A stretch of DNA of 64,000 bases from Thalassotalea sediminis. GTDB lineage: Bacteria; Pseudomonadota; Gammaproteobacteria; Enterobacterales; Alteromonadaceae. This document shows positions 36,615 to 45,928 of this stretch, piece by piece. The translations under genes and the position numbers were made by a program. The notes beneath the pieces were generated by a model. It was not told where the DNA came from. It did no database searches and saw only the letters and a list, made by a program, of their open reading frames with translations. Numbering within the stretch: position 1 is the stretch's first letter; every line of letters starts with the position of its first letter. Where the stretch lies: contig NZ_AP027361.1 in NCBI RefSeq assembly GCF_030295915.1, positions 434,001 to 498,000 of the forward strand. The letters are read 5' to 3'.

Positions 36615-36971
36615 AACTTTAAACCTTAACGTTGTTTAGAAACGTATCACTGCATTAAATTTAATATGCGTGTAAAACTGTGGCATTAGTGAAAATATTA
36701 CGCAGGCATCACATTAACTCGCCTATATTTAGTTAGCGAATGTTAAGAAACAACGTTAATGCTCGACCTTTCTTACCTTAAATTATAAGCACATCTAAAG
36801 TACATGCGAATAAATACAGCTATTTTACTTGTATATTTGCTGACATTAAATACATGCTTTTAATCGCACTGAATTTTAATCGTTTTAATGAAAATTTTGT
36901 ATAACTTTCTGCTTAGTAATGTGTTTTTATTGGCATCACATTATCATTACCGCATCATGAACTATGTTTTG
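36615..36971. other. Intergenic region with a widely spaced inverted repeat
   Basis: No gene was recognised in these 357 bp, which lie between the BicA-like gene and the stop of the 36972 gene (both minus strand). TTAACGTTGTTT (36626-36637) is repeated inverted as AAACAACGTTAA (36748-36759), 110 bp apart, upstream of the transporter; the left copy overlaps the transporter's ribosome binding site region. Confidence 0.4.
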
Positions 36972-37712
36972 TTAAACAAGTGATATCGACATATAATGAT
37001 TGAGCTTTTGATTTGTGAGACGTTGTGGCGATATTTTGTCGACGATTTCTAGAGTCTGATACACTTTTGTAAGGCCTACTTTGTCATCAATTGGCATTTT
37101 CTCAAATGCTTGAGCAGTAATGCTCTCGTTTAATATTGACATTGATTTGATTAATGTCGCTTTAAAGTCTTCTTTTGATTTAGCGTTTTCAACATCAGTG
37201 ATAATATTTTTTGCATTATTCAGTGCAGCTTTTAGTGCAATGAGTGATTCGCTTTCTTCCACATCAGACGTTTGTTTATCTACTGTGTCATTAGTTTCGT
37301 TTTTACCCGCATCACTTTCATCTAAACGTTTTAAAAAGTTATTGATGTAATTAGCTATTCCTTGAGTTGAAATGTCATCTGCGGCGGCTAATTCTTGTTC
37401 AGAATACTCTGTGTTTGTTAATTTTCCAAATTCCTCTTTAGTGATCAAGCCTAGCTGATAGACACGTGATTTTAGTGAATCTAGATCATCAAAATTTAAA
37501 CTACCGCCGCTAAAAAACTCGTTGTTTATCGCACTAATTTTTTGCGCTTTGCTGCTTAAAAAGAGACTGTTGTTATAGCTTAATGAAGGTGCGATGTTAG
37601 CGTCAATTTGTTGTTTTTTATTCGCAATAATATCGTCTACTTCCGTTGTGCTAGAAGAGTTCGTGGTATTGCTATTAAACAAGTTACTGTAATTATTAAT
37701 GTTATTGATCAT
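36972..37712 (-). CDS. Uncharacterised protein with low-complexity N-terminus
   Basis: Start set at the ATG at 37712 (246 aa), which has GAGG 6 nt upstream; the longer frame lacks such support. No signal peptide or membrane segment. The N-terminus is Asn/Ser/Thr-rich (NNINNYSNLFNSNTTNSSST), followed by a mostly helical, acidic protein. I do not recognise a domain. The Asn-rich start resembles that of secreted flagellar or type III-exported proteins, but nothing else supports that. The small ORF at 37735-37845 ends 22 nt upstream. Confidence 0.6.
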   Translation of the reverse strand: MINNINNYSNLFNSNTTNSSSTTEVDDIIANKKQQIDANIAPSLSYNNSLFLSSKAQKISAINNEFFSGGSLNFDDLDSLKSRVYQLGLITKEEFGKLTNTEYSEQELAAADDISTQGIANYINNFLKRLDESDAGKNETNDTVDKQTSDVEESESLIALKAALNNAKNIITDVENAKSKEDFKATLIKSMSILNESITAQAFEKMPIDDKVGLTKVYQTLEIVDKISPQRLTNQKLNHYMSISLV

Positions 37713-37734
37713 CCTGTACCTCATAACGTTGACG

Positions 37735-37845
37735 CTAAAGCATTTTATAATCAATTAATATGCCAACAACGCGCGTTTTGTCGTTTTTAACGAGAAAGGT
37801 GATGACAAGCGGTTTAAGATGGGCAGGTAAGCTAGGTACATTCAT
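37735..37845 (-). CDS. Possible small protein of 36 residues
   Basis: ATG at 37845 with GGAG at 9 nt; the product starts MNVPSLPAHLKPLVI and ends GILIDYKML. It lies in the gap between divergent genes, 60 bp before the hybrid kinase start, and is followed at 22 nt by the 36972-37712 gene, so it could be a leader peptide or the first gene of a two-gene operon. No family is recognised. The good ribosome binding site is the main support. Confidence 0.35.
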   Translation of the reverse strand: MNVPSLPAHLKPLVITFLVKNDKTRVVGILIDYKML

Positions 37846-37905
37846 GATGTAAACTCCACATGCTTTGTACTATAGTTAAAGCAACGCCTAACTATAGATC
37901 TAGAA

Positions 37906-40185
37906 ATGAAGAAGTATGTCGCATTACTGCTGTTATTAACGCCTGTCGTTGGGGCGCAAGAAAAGGTTGTGTTGCAGCTTAAGTGGTTTCATCAGTTTCA
38001 ATTTGCTGGTTATTACGCAGCAAAAGAAAAAGGCTTTTATCAAGATGCTGGCTTTGATGTAGAAATCAAAGAACGAAACGTTAATAGCCGTGTCATCGAT
38101 GATGTGCTAACAGGAAGCGCAGATTATGGTATTGGTGATGCCTCGATCGTAGCCGCACGATTGAAAGGTAAGCCACTCGTTATTGCCAGTACGATTTTTC
38201 AATCAAGTCCTTTAGTTTTTCTGACGTTAAAATCGTCAGGTATTACGAGTCCTTATGATTTAAAAGGTAAGAAAATCATGTTTCAACGCGGCCTAGATGG
38301 CGCCCCGTTGACCGCATTGCTAGAAATGTTTGGCATTGATGAACATGGTTATCAATTTATTCCGCACAGTTTTAACGATTGGGCACTACTTGATAATACT
38401 GCCGATGTCATGTCTGCTTATCGTTCTAACCAACCCTTCAAATATTCGGCCAAAGGTATTGAATATAATTTAATTGATCCTGCCAGTTATGGCATTGATT
38501 TTTATGGCGACTTGCTTTTTACCACGGAAGAAAAGATCAACAATGATATAGCAAGTGTACAGCGTTTTGTTGAGGCTACGCGAAAAGGGTGGTTGTATGC
38601 TTTAGATAATCAGAAAGAAATAGCAACGTTAATTCATGAAAAATATCAATCGGATAATACGTTGGAAAACATACTGCTTGAAGCAAAAATGACAGCATCA
38701 CTCATTAAACCAACTTTAGTGCCAATAGGCAGCGTTTACCCTGAGCGTTTCATTAGAATTGCGCAAATTTATAAAAATTTAAAGATGGCACCAGAAGACG
38801 CTCAGCTAGATGGTATATTATTAACTGATTATTTTGCCAAGCCGTTTCAGATTAATTCACGGCTGTTGTATTTTGTACTTGCCGTTGCCGTGGCATTCTT
38901 GGGGTATTTGTTTTTTCAAATGCGCTTTAATCAACGGTTAAAGACCATCGTTCACGAACAAACAAAAGAGCTTGAGCAAAGTAATCATCAATTAAAAGAA
39001 AATGTTACCCTGTTATCGGAACAAAAAAAGCACATAGATGAGGCGAGAAGAATCGCTGAAGAAGCGAATAATGCAAAATCGTTGTTTTTAGCAAACATGA
39101 GCCATGAAATTCGTACGCCAATGAATGGTGTCTTAGGCACTTTACAGTTATTAAAAGACATGCCATTGACAGAAGAAGCACATGACCTCTTAATTAAGGC
39201 GACGTACTCTTCAGAAATGTTGTTAACGATTATAAATGATATTTTGGATTTTTCTAAAATCGATGCGCAAAAACTGTCTTTAGAGTCGAAGCCATTTAAC
39301 CTTAACAACTTGTTAGATTCTTTAGTGTTATCGCTAAAGCCTGTTACGGAAGAGAAAGGAATTACGTTGCAGATAATAAAAGGCACTAATTATAATCATG
39401 GTTGGTTAGGCGATAGTGTTCGCACTAAACAGATATTATTAAATCTGAGCGCAAATGCGGTAAAGTTCACGCAAAAGGGCTCTGTAACCATTTTTCTTGA
39501 TACTGATATCAATGGTAAGCTTTTTATGAAAGTAGAGGATACCGGTATCGGCATGGAGCAAGAGGTAATCGAAAACCTTTACAATCGATTTGAACAAGCT
39601 GATAACAGTACAACGCGAAAATTTGGCGGAACTGGTCTTGGTATGGCAATTTGTAAATCATTAATCGATATGATGAAAGGCAGCATTCAAGTGAGCAGTA
39701 AGCTTGGTGTCGGAACAACGTTTGAAGTGACATTGCCACTAGAGAAAACTGAGGTATTAGCCTCAGCCCAAAAAGCCGTAAAAGTAGAGGTGCCAAGCCT
39801 AGCCGGTATAAAAATATTGCTGGCGGAAGATAATCGAATTAATCAGACGATTTTTACCTCTATGATGAAAGCAACCAACTGTGAAATTGTGATTGCTAAT
39901 AACGGTCAAGAAGCTGTTGATTTAGTTGGACAGCACAATGTCGATTTAGTGTTTATGGATATACAAATGCCAGTGATGGATGGTATGCAGGCGGGGCAGA
40001 TTATTCGCGAATTATATCCTAATATTCCTATTGTTGCGTTAACGGCAAACGTGATGGAAGAAGACGTAAAAAGATATTTAGATTGTGGATTTGTGCACCA
40101 TATTGGTAAACCCATTGATGCACAAGCGCTTTACGTTTGTTGTACTAAATTTATTAAAAAAGAAGCCAGCGCGCTTAAGCACTAA
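37906..40185 (+). CDS. Hybrid histidine kinase with periplasmic NMT1/THI5-like sensor domain
   Basis: A 759-residue protein: signal peptide (~1-17, cut near VGA-QE), periplasmic NMT1/THI5-like (ThiY-type) binding domain (~20-300: LKWFHQFQFAGYYAAKEKGFY), one membrane segment (~322-341), coiled coil, HisKA with SHEIRTPMNG (His400), HATPase (NLSANAVKFT, DTGIGM, GTGLGMAI), and a C-terminal receiver (phosphoacceptor about Asp685 in FMDIQMPVMDG). NMT1-type domains bind pyrimidine or similar small molecules in transporters; here the domain would sense a ligand. No HPt or DNA-binding partner is adjacent, so the output route is unknown. Confidence 0.9.
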   Translation: MKKYVALLLLLTPVVGAQEKVVLQLKWFHQFQFAGYYAAKEKGFYQDAGFDVEIKERNVNSRVIDDVLTGSADYGIGDASIVAARLKGKPLVIASTIFQSSPLVFLTLKSSGITSPYDLKGKKIMFQRGLDGAPLTALLEMFGIDEHGYQFIPHSFNDWALLDNTADVMSAYRSNQPFKYSAKGIEYNLIDPASYGIDFYGDLLFTTEEKINNDIASVQRFVEATRKGWLYALDNQKEIATLIHEKYQSDNTLENILLEAKMTASLIKPTLVPIGSVYPERFIRIAQIYKNLKMAPEDAQLDGILLTDYFAKPFQINSRLLYFVLAVAVAFLGYLFFQMRFNQRLKTIVHEQTKELEQSNHQLKENVTLLSEQKKHIDEARRIAEEANNAKSLFLANMSHEIRTPMNGVLGTLQLLKDMPLTEEAHDLLIKATYSSEMLLTIINDILDFSKIDAQKLSLESKPFNLNNLLDSLVLSLKPVTEEKGITLQIIKGTNYNHGWLGDSVRTKQILLNLSANAVKFTQKGSVTIFLDTDINGKLFMKVEDTGIGMEQEVIENLYNRFEQADNSTTRKFGGTGLGMAICKSLIDMMKGSIQVSSKLGVGTTFEVTLPLEKTEVLASAQKAVKVEVPSLAGIKILLAEDNRINQTIFTSMMKATNCEIVIANNGQEAVDLVGQHNVDLVFMDIQMPVMDGMQAGQIIRELYPNIPIVALTANVMEEDVKRYLDCGFVHHIGKPIDAQALYVCCTKFIKKEASALKH

Positions 40186-40203
40186 ACACACTGGCGAGTG
40201 TGG

Positions 40204-42306
40204 TTAAAATTGGTACGACAAGCGCACACTACCATTAGTAGGTGCCGCATAATAACCAACGGTGTGCAAACTGGTGATGTACTTTTCATCGGTAATATTA
40301 TTGATGTTTGCTTGTACAGATAATCTGTCGTTAATGTCCCAACGAGCAAAGGCATTAACGAGTAAATAAGCGTCTTGTTTTACATTATATTCAACATTTT
40401 TTGTTTTAGATTGCCATTTACCACCCAAACCAACAGTCAGGCTAGGCATGGCAGATAGTTTATAGTCAACTAAGAAGTTAATGACGTTTCTTGGTGCCCA
40501 TTCATGTGCTTCACCTCCGGCACTGTTGTCCATGTCTAAGTTGGTATAAGCAAGCGATGTTGTTAAATTTTCATTGATGCGACCAACAACTTCTAACTCA
40601 TAACCTTTTGACTCTACATCAATACCGTTATAAAAATATTGGCCTGTGGCTGGATTGATACCCGCATAGTTGGCAATGCCTTCTTGTTCAGCGGTGAAAT
40701 AGGCAAATGTTGCGAGTAAATTGTTGTCAAACCAAGTTGTTTTTATACCAGTTTCAAAATTAACACCTTTAGTTGGTGCTAAAAAATAGCCGTCAATATC
40801 ATATTGCTCCTGTGGTTGGTAGATATCGGAATAACTTGCATATAAGTTGATATCTTCAGTAACTGAATACGTGGCACCAACATAAGGGCTAAATTCGCTT
40901 TCTTCGTTATCAATATCTACGGCGTTATTAACGCCATGGCGGCTATAATCGATAGCATTGAAACCAGCAATAACAAAAAAGTCTTCTGTAACATTGAGTT
41001 TTGTTGAGCCAAAATAACGTTTAAGCGTGACGTCAATTTTTGAGTAAACATTATTATCTTGCCACACAGGTTCTGGAATTGCGTCTAACGCATATGGGAA
41101 TGCTGGCGTGGGGCCATAAGCAGGTGTTGATGAAAAATCAAAACTATATTGGTTTAGGTGTTGCTTACTTTTTGAATGACTTGCACCAAAAACTAGCTCA
41201 TGGTTTTGACCAAACAATGAAAAGTCACCATTGATGGTGAGATCAAATAAATCTGCGTCAAACTCTCCACCAAAGCGCCCAGGCCAACCTACCAAGCCTA
41301 ACCCAGTATCTTTATCTATAGAGCCGTAGGCATAAAATAACTTGTCATCTTCTTCGGAAGTACGTTGATTATAGGTCGCTTTCAATTCCCAATCATTTTC
41401 AAACATGTATACATATTCAATGAATGCGGTGGTGTTGATAGTGTCCCACATGGTCCAATCTTGCGTGGTTGTTGCGCTAGTTTTCCACTCAGCTTGTGTG
41501 CCATCTGTGTAATTAAAAACAAGTGCTCCCCACATGTTGCCGTCAGTATTTGCATCTTGATAAGAGTAACCAAAAGCAAGTGTCGAGTTGTTGGTTAATT
41601 GCCCGTCTATCGTGCCATAAAAGAAAGTACGATCATTCTCTAAACCTTTAAGGTATGAACCTTTATCTTCAGCGGCAACAACGGCACGAGCAGCCCATCG
41701 GCCATCCTCAGTCAGCAAAAGAGAGTAGTCTGCTTCAATGCGTGTTAAATCATAAGAACCGACAGAAAGGTTTACTTCTCCTTGGTTTTCATTTGTTGGA
41801 CGTTTTCTTACATAGTTAATTGTTCCTGCAGAGCTACCAACACCCGTTAATAATCCGTTTGCTCCGCGAATAACTTCAATTTTATCGTACCCGTACGCTT
41901 CCATAGCGCCCGTAACAATACCCCAGTCATTGGGCATTCCTATTCCGTCAATTTGAGTATTTTTGATTTCAAACCCGCGTGACGTATAGTTAGTACGATT
42001 GGTTTCCCATTCTTCAACATTAATACCTGTTGCGAGTTTTAGTGCATCGTTTAAGTTTGTTGTGGCGTAATTCTTTATTTGCTCTGCTGAAACCATACTA
42101 ATTGACTGGGGTGTTTCGTCAATTTTCATGGTAAGTCCAGTGGCACCTTTGCTGATACGTGAAGAGCGAACGCCCACAATAAGGATCTGTTCTATATCTT
42201 TGTCTAGGCTAGTGTTTTGTCTTTCTGCGCTTGTTTCTTGAGCAATAGTCGGGAATCCCATTGCTAGTATTAAGGCAGAAAAAGTAAATGTTTTTGTAAG
42301 TTTCAT
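40204..42306 (-). CDS. TonB-dependent siderophore receptor (FhuE/FpvA type)
   Basis: Start set at the ATG at 42306 (700 aa) with GGGAG 6 nt upstream; the extra 20 residues of the longer frame would precede the signal peptide. Signal peptide (cut near TIA-QE), plug with ETPQSISMVSAEQI, LKLATGINVEEWETNRTNYTSRGF and VEVIRG-like IEVIRGANGLLTGVGSSAGT, then a barrel ending in GSVRLSYQF. These plug features mark the siderophore (TIGR01783-like) group. The gene is preceded by a long palindrome holding a Fur box and is divergent from a PepSY protein, so it is almost certainly iron-regulated. The siderophore is unknown and no synthesis genes are present. Confidence 0.9.
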   Translation of the reverse strand: MKLTKTFTFSALILAMGFPTIAQETSAERQNTSLDKDIEQILIVGVRSSRISKGATGLTMKIDETPQSISMVSAEQIKNYATTNLNDALKLATGINVEEWETNRTNYTSRGFEIKNTQIDGIGMPNDWGIVTGAMEAYGYDKIEVIRGANGLLTGVGSSAGTINYVRKRPTNENQGEVNLSVGSYDLTRIEADYSLLLTEDGRWAARAVVAAEDKGSYLKGLENDRTFFYGTIDGQLTNNSTLAFGYSYQDANTDGNMWGALVFNYTDGTQAEWKTSATTTQDWTMWDTINTTAFIEYVYMFENDWELKATYNQRTSEEDDKLFYAYGSIDKDTGLGLVGWPGRFGGEFDADLFDLTINGDFSLFGQNHELVFGASHSKSKQHLNQYSFDFSSTPAYGPTPAFPYALDAIPEPVWQDNNVYSKIDVTLKRYFGSTKLNVTEDFFVIAGFNAIDYSRHGVNNAVDIDNEESEFSPYVGATYSVTEDINLYASYSDIYQPQEQYDIDGYFLAPTKGVNFETGIKTTWFDNNLLATFAYFTAEQEGIANYAGINPATGQYFYNGIDVESKGYELEVVGRINENLTTSLAYTNLDMDNSAGGEAHEWAPRNVINFLVDYKLSAMPSLTVGLGGKWQSKTKNVEYNVKQDAYLLVNAFARWDINDRLSVQANINNITDEKYITSLHTVGYYAAPTNGSVRLSYQF

Positions 42307-42364
42307 GTGTTCTCCCAGTTTGTATTGTTCATTTTTATGGCCGAAGAGTATACATAGATAAAAC

Positions 42365-42403
42365 ACTTATTACTAATGATAATTATTATCATTAGTAATA
42401 AGT
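42365..42403. promoter_or_regulatory. Fur box within a 39-nt perfect palindrome
   Basis: Two 18-nt arms (42365-42382 and 42386-42403) are exact inverted copies around TTA. The centre AATGATAATTATTATCATT is close to the Fur consensus GATAATGATAATCATTATC. It lies 58 bp upstream of the siderophore receptor start and ~100 bp upstream of the PepSY gene, so one site could control both. A weaker Fur-like stretch (GAATGATTTTCAATAG) follows at ~42415. Confidence 0.85.
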
Positions 42404-42506
42404 TAAACAAATAAGAATGATTTTCAATAGTGTTTACCTTGAATTTAGCGACAAAGCACCTTAATATGCCTGAACTTAAACTTTTTATTACTGCACTAAT
42501 ATTTAT

Positions 42507-43685
42507 ATGGCAAAGCTAAGCAATCGTTTTTTATTTCAGCTCCATGGTTGGTTTTCGTTACCTGTATGGATCGTGTTCTGTTTTGTCTGTTTGACAGGCA
42601 CTATTGCGGTGATAAGTCACGAAATAACCTGGCTTACTAATACGAATGCACGGGCATTAAACCCTGATAATTTGCCAGAAAAAAAGGTTACCGAACTTAT
42701 CGATACCGTTGAAAGTGCGTACCCAACGGCAAAAATAACAACCGCACTTAGCTTTGAACCTTATTTAGTAAATGCTGTTATCTTTACCGATAGTGATAAG
42801 CCTTATGCAATTGCGTATGTCAATCAATATACTGGCGAGATACAAGAAGTTAATCAGGGATTTACCTTTATCAACTTTATGCGAGCATTACATGGCTGGT
42901 TATATTTCCCTTGGCAAAATAGTTATAGTGTTGGCTATTACCTTGTATGTGCAATGGCCATCGTAATGCTTGGTGCGTTAATTACTGGCTTGCTTGTTTA
43001 TAAAAACTTTTGGCGTGCCTTTACTCAACCTAAATTACGTGTAAACCAGGGGAAAAAGACATTTTTAGCCGATTTACATCGTCTAGCAGGTGTTTGGTCG
43101 GTCTGGTTCTTATTACTTATGAGCTTAACTGGGCTTTGGTATTTAGTGCAGGCAATAATGTGGCAAAACGATATAGAAATTGATCCGCATCCTCCAATTG
43201 TCGCTGTTAACGATTTACCCTCTGGTAGTCAGATACCGCAAAGAGCCTATAGTTTGCAAGATGCGTTAACGATCACGCAGCAAAAGTTTCCTGACTTTAA
43301 AAGCCGTTATGTAATGCCGCCAGAGCATTATCGCGATACCTATAAATTTTATGGTGAAGGCGATTTTATCTTTTATGACCAGTATTCTTATGGCGTAACA
43401 GTGAACCCTTGGAATGGCGAGATCATGAGTACCCGTTCTCCCGATGAAATGAATGTTGTGCAAACACTTTCTCATATAGCGAACCCTCTGCATTACGGAA
43501 CAATTGGCGGTATTTGGACAAAAATTATTTGGTTTATTTTTGGCGTTTTCTTAACTGGAATGTCAATAACCGGGTTTTTAATGTGGGGTGAAAGAACGTT
43601 TAAAGCTGCGAAAAGACAACAACATTTAACTGAGACAGAATCAGTTAGTGTATCAAATAACACTAAGTCATCGGTATCGGTATAG
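42507..43685 (+). CDS. PepSY-domain membrane protein (PiuB-like, probable iron-siderophore reductase)
   Basis: A 392-residue protein with four membrane helices: two in an N-terminal/central pair (~14-36 and ~150-170) and two later (~200-220, ~345-365), with PepSY-type periplasmic segments between (YAIAYVNQYTGEI, YGVTVNPWNGEIMS). Conserved His residues near the helices (QLHGW, ALHGWLYF, DLHRLAGVW, HYGTIGG) could bind haem. Such proteins sit beside siderophore receptors and are thought to reduce ferric siderophores in the inner membrane. Divergent from the siderophore receptor across the Fur box; followed 8 nt later by a small membrane protein. Confidence 0.85.
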   Translation: MAKLSNRFLFQLHGWFSLPVWIVFCFVCLTGTIAVISHEITWLTNTNARALNPDNLPEKKVTELIDTVESAYPTAKITTALSFEPYLVNAVIFTDSDKPYAIAYVNQYTGEIQEVNQGFTFINFMRALHGWLYFPWQNSYSVGYYLVCAMAIVMLGALITGLLVYKNFWRAFTQPKLRVNQGKKTFLADLHRLAGVWSVWFLLLMSLTGLWYLVQAIMWQNDIEIDPHPPIVAVNDLPSGSQIPQRAYSLQDALTITQQKFPDFKSRYVMPPEHYRDTYKFYGEGDFIFYDQYSYGVTVNPWNGEIMSTRSPDEMNVVQTLSHIANPLHYGTIGGIWTKIIWFIFGVFLTGMSITGFLMWGERTFKAAKRQQHLTETESVSVSNNTKSSVSV

Positions 43686-43693
43686 GTAACATT

Positions 43694-44170
43694 ATGGCAC
43701 GTGCAAAAAATAATTTATGGAATCGTTATAAATATAAAATCAATGGGGTAGTGATTTTATTGGCAGGCTATTTTTTATATACCACATTGTTTCCGCAATT
43801 TCCTGATACTTGGGCAGCAAAGAAAGTGGGGCAGTTTGAAGTAACACCTATGCCTTATAACTTGGATGCGCCTTATTTCCATGATGGTGTTTATACAAAA
43901 GACTTCTTCTTAATGTTTAATGAAGGCGATGTAAATTCGATAAAGCAAGCCTATTTAACCATTGGTGAAAAAGCGTTACCACTCGAAACATTAGCCGCTG
44001 AAGATCATGGTATTTTACATGGTAGTGAACATGGACAAGAAGTGCATGGCCTTGCACCTAAAGAACTTACATCAAATCATAGAGTTTGGTTGACTATTCA
44101 AACTTGGCAGGGCGAAATATTGTTGACGAGTTGGCCTTTGCCTCAAAGTTTATTATCTAATAGCTATTGA
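43694..44170 (+). CDS. Small membrane-anchored, histidine-rich protein of the iron locus, function unknown
   Basis: A 158-residue protein with one N-terminal membrane helix (~17-33) and a periplasmic part. The stretch EDHGILHGSEHGQEVHG (~residues 101-117) has four His and several acidic residues and could bind metal. I do not recognise a named family. It follows the PepSY gene by 8 nt and is probably part of the same Fur-controlled transcript. Its 3' end overlaps the convergent 44157 gene by 14 nt. Confidence 0.6.
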   Translation: MARAKNNLWNRYKYKINGVVILLAGYFLYTTLFPQFPDTWAAKKVGQFEVTPMPYNLDAPYFHDGVYTKDFFLMFNEGDVNSIKQAYLTIGEKALPLETLAAEDHGILHGSEHGQEVHGLAPKELTSNHRVWLTIQTWQGEILLTSWPLPQSLLSNSY

Positions 44171-44897
44171 TAATTTCTTGATAACGCCCATTGCCTTTTA
44201 ATGTGTTCAGGGCGTTGTCATAAGCATCTCTTAATTTTTCATCTTTAAAACCCACATGATAAAAGATCGGAACAAATAGTGGATGTATGTTAATTGCTTC
44301 TTTTCTATATTGCTCCGGCTCTTGTTGTCGAAAGTAGTGGAATATTTTTTCATCCATAATAATGGCATCAACTCTTTCTAAATAAAGCATGTGGACTTGA
44401 TTTTGTTGGTTAGCAATTTCAACATATTTTCTATTCGTTTTAGTTATATTGTGAAATTGCTCACCAAGAAAAATAGCGGCATTTTGAAACGCTAATATTG
44501 AGTATTGTTTTAGGTCTTCAATTTTGTCGATTTGTAACTGCCGTTTTTTAAGTGAAACAACAACATTTCTATAAAATATATATGGTTGAGAATAATGAAC
44601 CCCTGTTAAATTTGGATCGATTTGTAGTGTCAGTGCTACATCTGTTTTCTCGTGTTTCAGTGACGTACTTAATCGGGCAAAAGGTACGTAAAATGGTCTA
44701 ATTTCATAGCCTTTTAAAGCCATAGCTTCGCGAAATAAGTCAATTTCAATGCCACTATTACTTTCTGGTAATACGTAGGGGGGAAGTGTTTGACTCACAG
44801 CAACATTAAGTTCTTTAGCTGTACCAATGTTGAAGAATAAAAGTTGAAACACAATGACAAAATAATATTGAGCACGATATCGCAAGGCTATATACAT
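44157..44897 (-). CDS. Periplasmic solute-binding protein family 3 (amino-acid-type), orphan
   Basis: A 246-residue exported protein with signal peptide (~1-26) and a type II periplasmic-binding fold: LNVAVSQTLPPYVLPESNSGIEIDLFREAMALKGYEI and the later MLYLERVDAIIMDEKIFHYF. No ABC permease or ATPase is adjacent, so it may be a stand-alone sensor-like or virulence-type SBP, a common group in Alteromonadales. Weak Shine-Dalgarno. It overlaps convergently with the 43694 gene by 14 nt. Confidence 0.7.
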   Translation of the reverse strand: MYIALRYRAQYYFVIVFQLLFFNIGTAKELNVAVSQTLPPYVLPESNSGIEIDLFREAMALKGYEIRPFYVPFARLSTSLKHEKTDVALTLQIDPNLTGVHYSQPYIFYRNVVVSLKKRQLQIDKIEDLKQYSILAFQNAAIFLGEQFHNITKTNRKYVEIANQQNQVHMLYLERVDAIIMDEKIFHYFRQQEPEQYRKEAINIHPLFVPIFYHVGFKDEKLRDAYDNALNTLKGNGRYQEIINSY

Positions 44898-45034
44898 ATT
44901 TTCATTAAATAAAAAAATTAATAATAAAAAGTGTAATCCTTATTTGTCAGATGTCTATGTGAAAGCCATTGAAACAAATATTTAATTGAGTGGTGTTGAG
45001 GCAAGGAGTGTTCAAACAGTGTTTCTTGAGCATT

Positions 45035-45928
45035 TTAGATTTGCCAATTTGCTTGACATAATTTGTCGATGAACCAGTCAAACGCTTTGCCTTCTTGCCT
45101 TTTGTTCCAGGCGATATATAAATCTTGATTGGGTCTCGGGATTGCACAAGCTTTTTGAATAAGTGCTCCTGAATCAATCAAGGGTTGTGCAAAATGTAAT
45201 GGCAAAAAGCCAACGCCAATTCCTCGTCGTTGTGCTTCAACTTTCGCATCCATATTGTTAACGGTAATAACCTGTTTACTATTGAATAAACCACTGTTTC
45301 TTACCGGTAAATATTGTGAACTATCGGCGACGACTATTGAGGGGAAATCATGTAAATGCTCAGCTTCAATGGGTCCATCTACCCTTGCTAATGCATGTTC
45401 AGGAGGCACGGCAAAAATAAACGTTAATTGTGCAATTTTATAGGTATGAAACATGCCTTTTGGGAGTTCACCTGATGCCCCTATAACAATATCTGCTCTT
45501 TGACTATGCAAAGCATCCCATCCTCCTCCTAATGCTTCGACACTTACAGTTACATCTACCTGTTGTTTTAGTTGTGTAAACTCTGCGAGTACATCAAATA
45601 GCACGGTGCTAGGAATAATAGTATCTCGCGCAATTCTGATGTGTTTTTCCCAACCAGATTCCAATTGTGAAACGGCATCAACCATTTTCGATGTAGCATG
45701 GAGGATTTCTCTGCCATGTTCCAGTACGAGCTTTCCTGCTGGTGTCAGGACAGCACGTTGTTTAGAGCGATCAAATAATGTGGCACCAATGTCTTCTTCT
45801 AGTTTTTTTATGGTGTAAGTCAATGCCGATGGCACTTTATAGAGAGATTGAGCGGCCGCGGCAAAGCTGCCAGTTTTGTTTATCGCGTCAATTGCTCTGA
45901 GCGCATCTAATGTAATTGCTGGGTGCAT
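45035..45928 (-). CDS. LysR-family regulator, YhaJ-like
   Basis: Start set at the ATG at 45928 (297 aa); the longer frame begins with an unsupported TTG. N-terminal HTH: LDALRAIDAINKTGSFAAAAQSLYKVPSALTYTIKKLEE, nearly the same pattern as E. coli YhaJ (LEALRVMDAIDRRGSFAAAADELGRVPSALSY), then a LysR effector domain with LESGWEKHIRIARD. YhaJ activates yqjF in response to aromatic/quinone compounds. Here it is divergent from a DoxX/YqjF-like gene with pirin and YqjG genes downstream, the same functional set, so it is the likely regulator. Confidence 0.85.
   Translation of the reverse strand: MHPAITLDALRAIDAINKTGSFAAAAQSLYKVPSALTYTIKKLEEDIGATLFDRSKQRAVLTPAGKLVLEHGREILHATSKMVDAVSQLESGWEKHIRIARDTIIPSTVLFDVLAEFTQLKQQVDVTVSVEALGGGWDALHSQRADIVIGASGELPKGMFHTYKIAQLTFIFAVPPEHALARVDGPIEAEHLHDFPSIVVADSSQYLPVRNSGLFNSKQVITVNNMDAKVEAQRRGIGVGFLPLHFAQPLIDSGALIQKACAIPRPNQDLYIAWNKRQEGKAFDWFIDKLCQANWQI

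Noticed and set aside
37846..37905. TPP riboswitch before the NMT1/THI5-like kinase
   Set aside because: The leader is only ~60 nt and lacks the conserved thi-box sequences.
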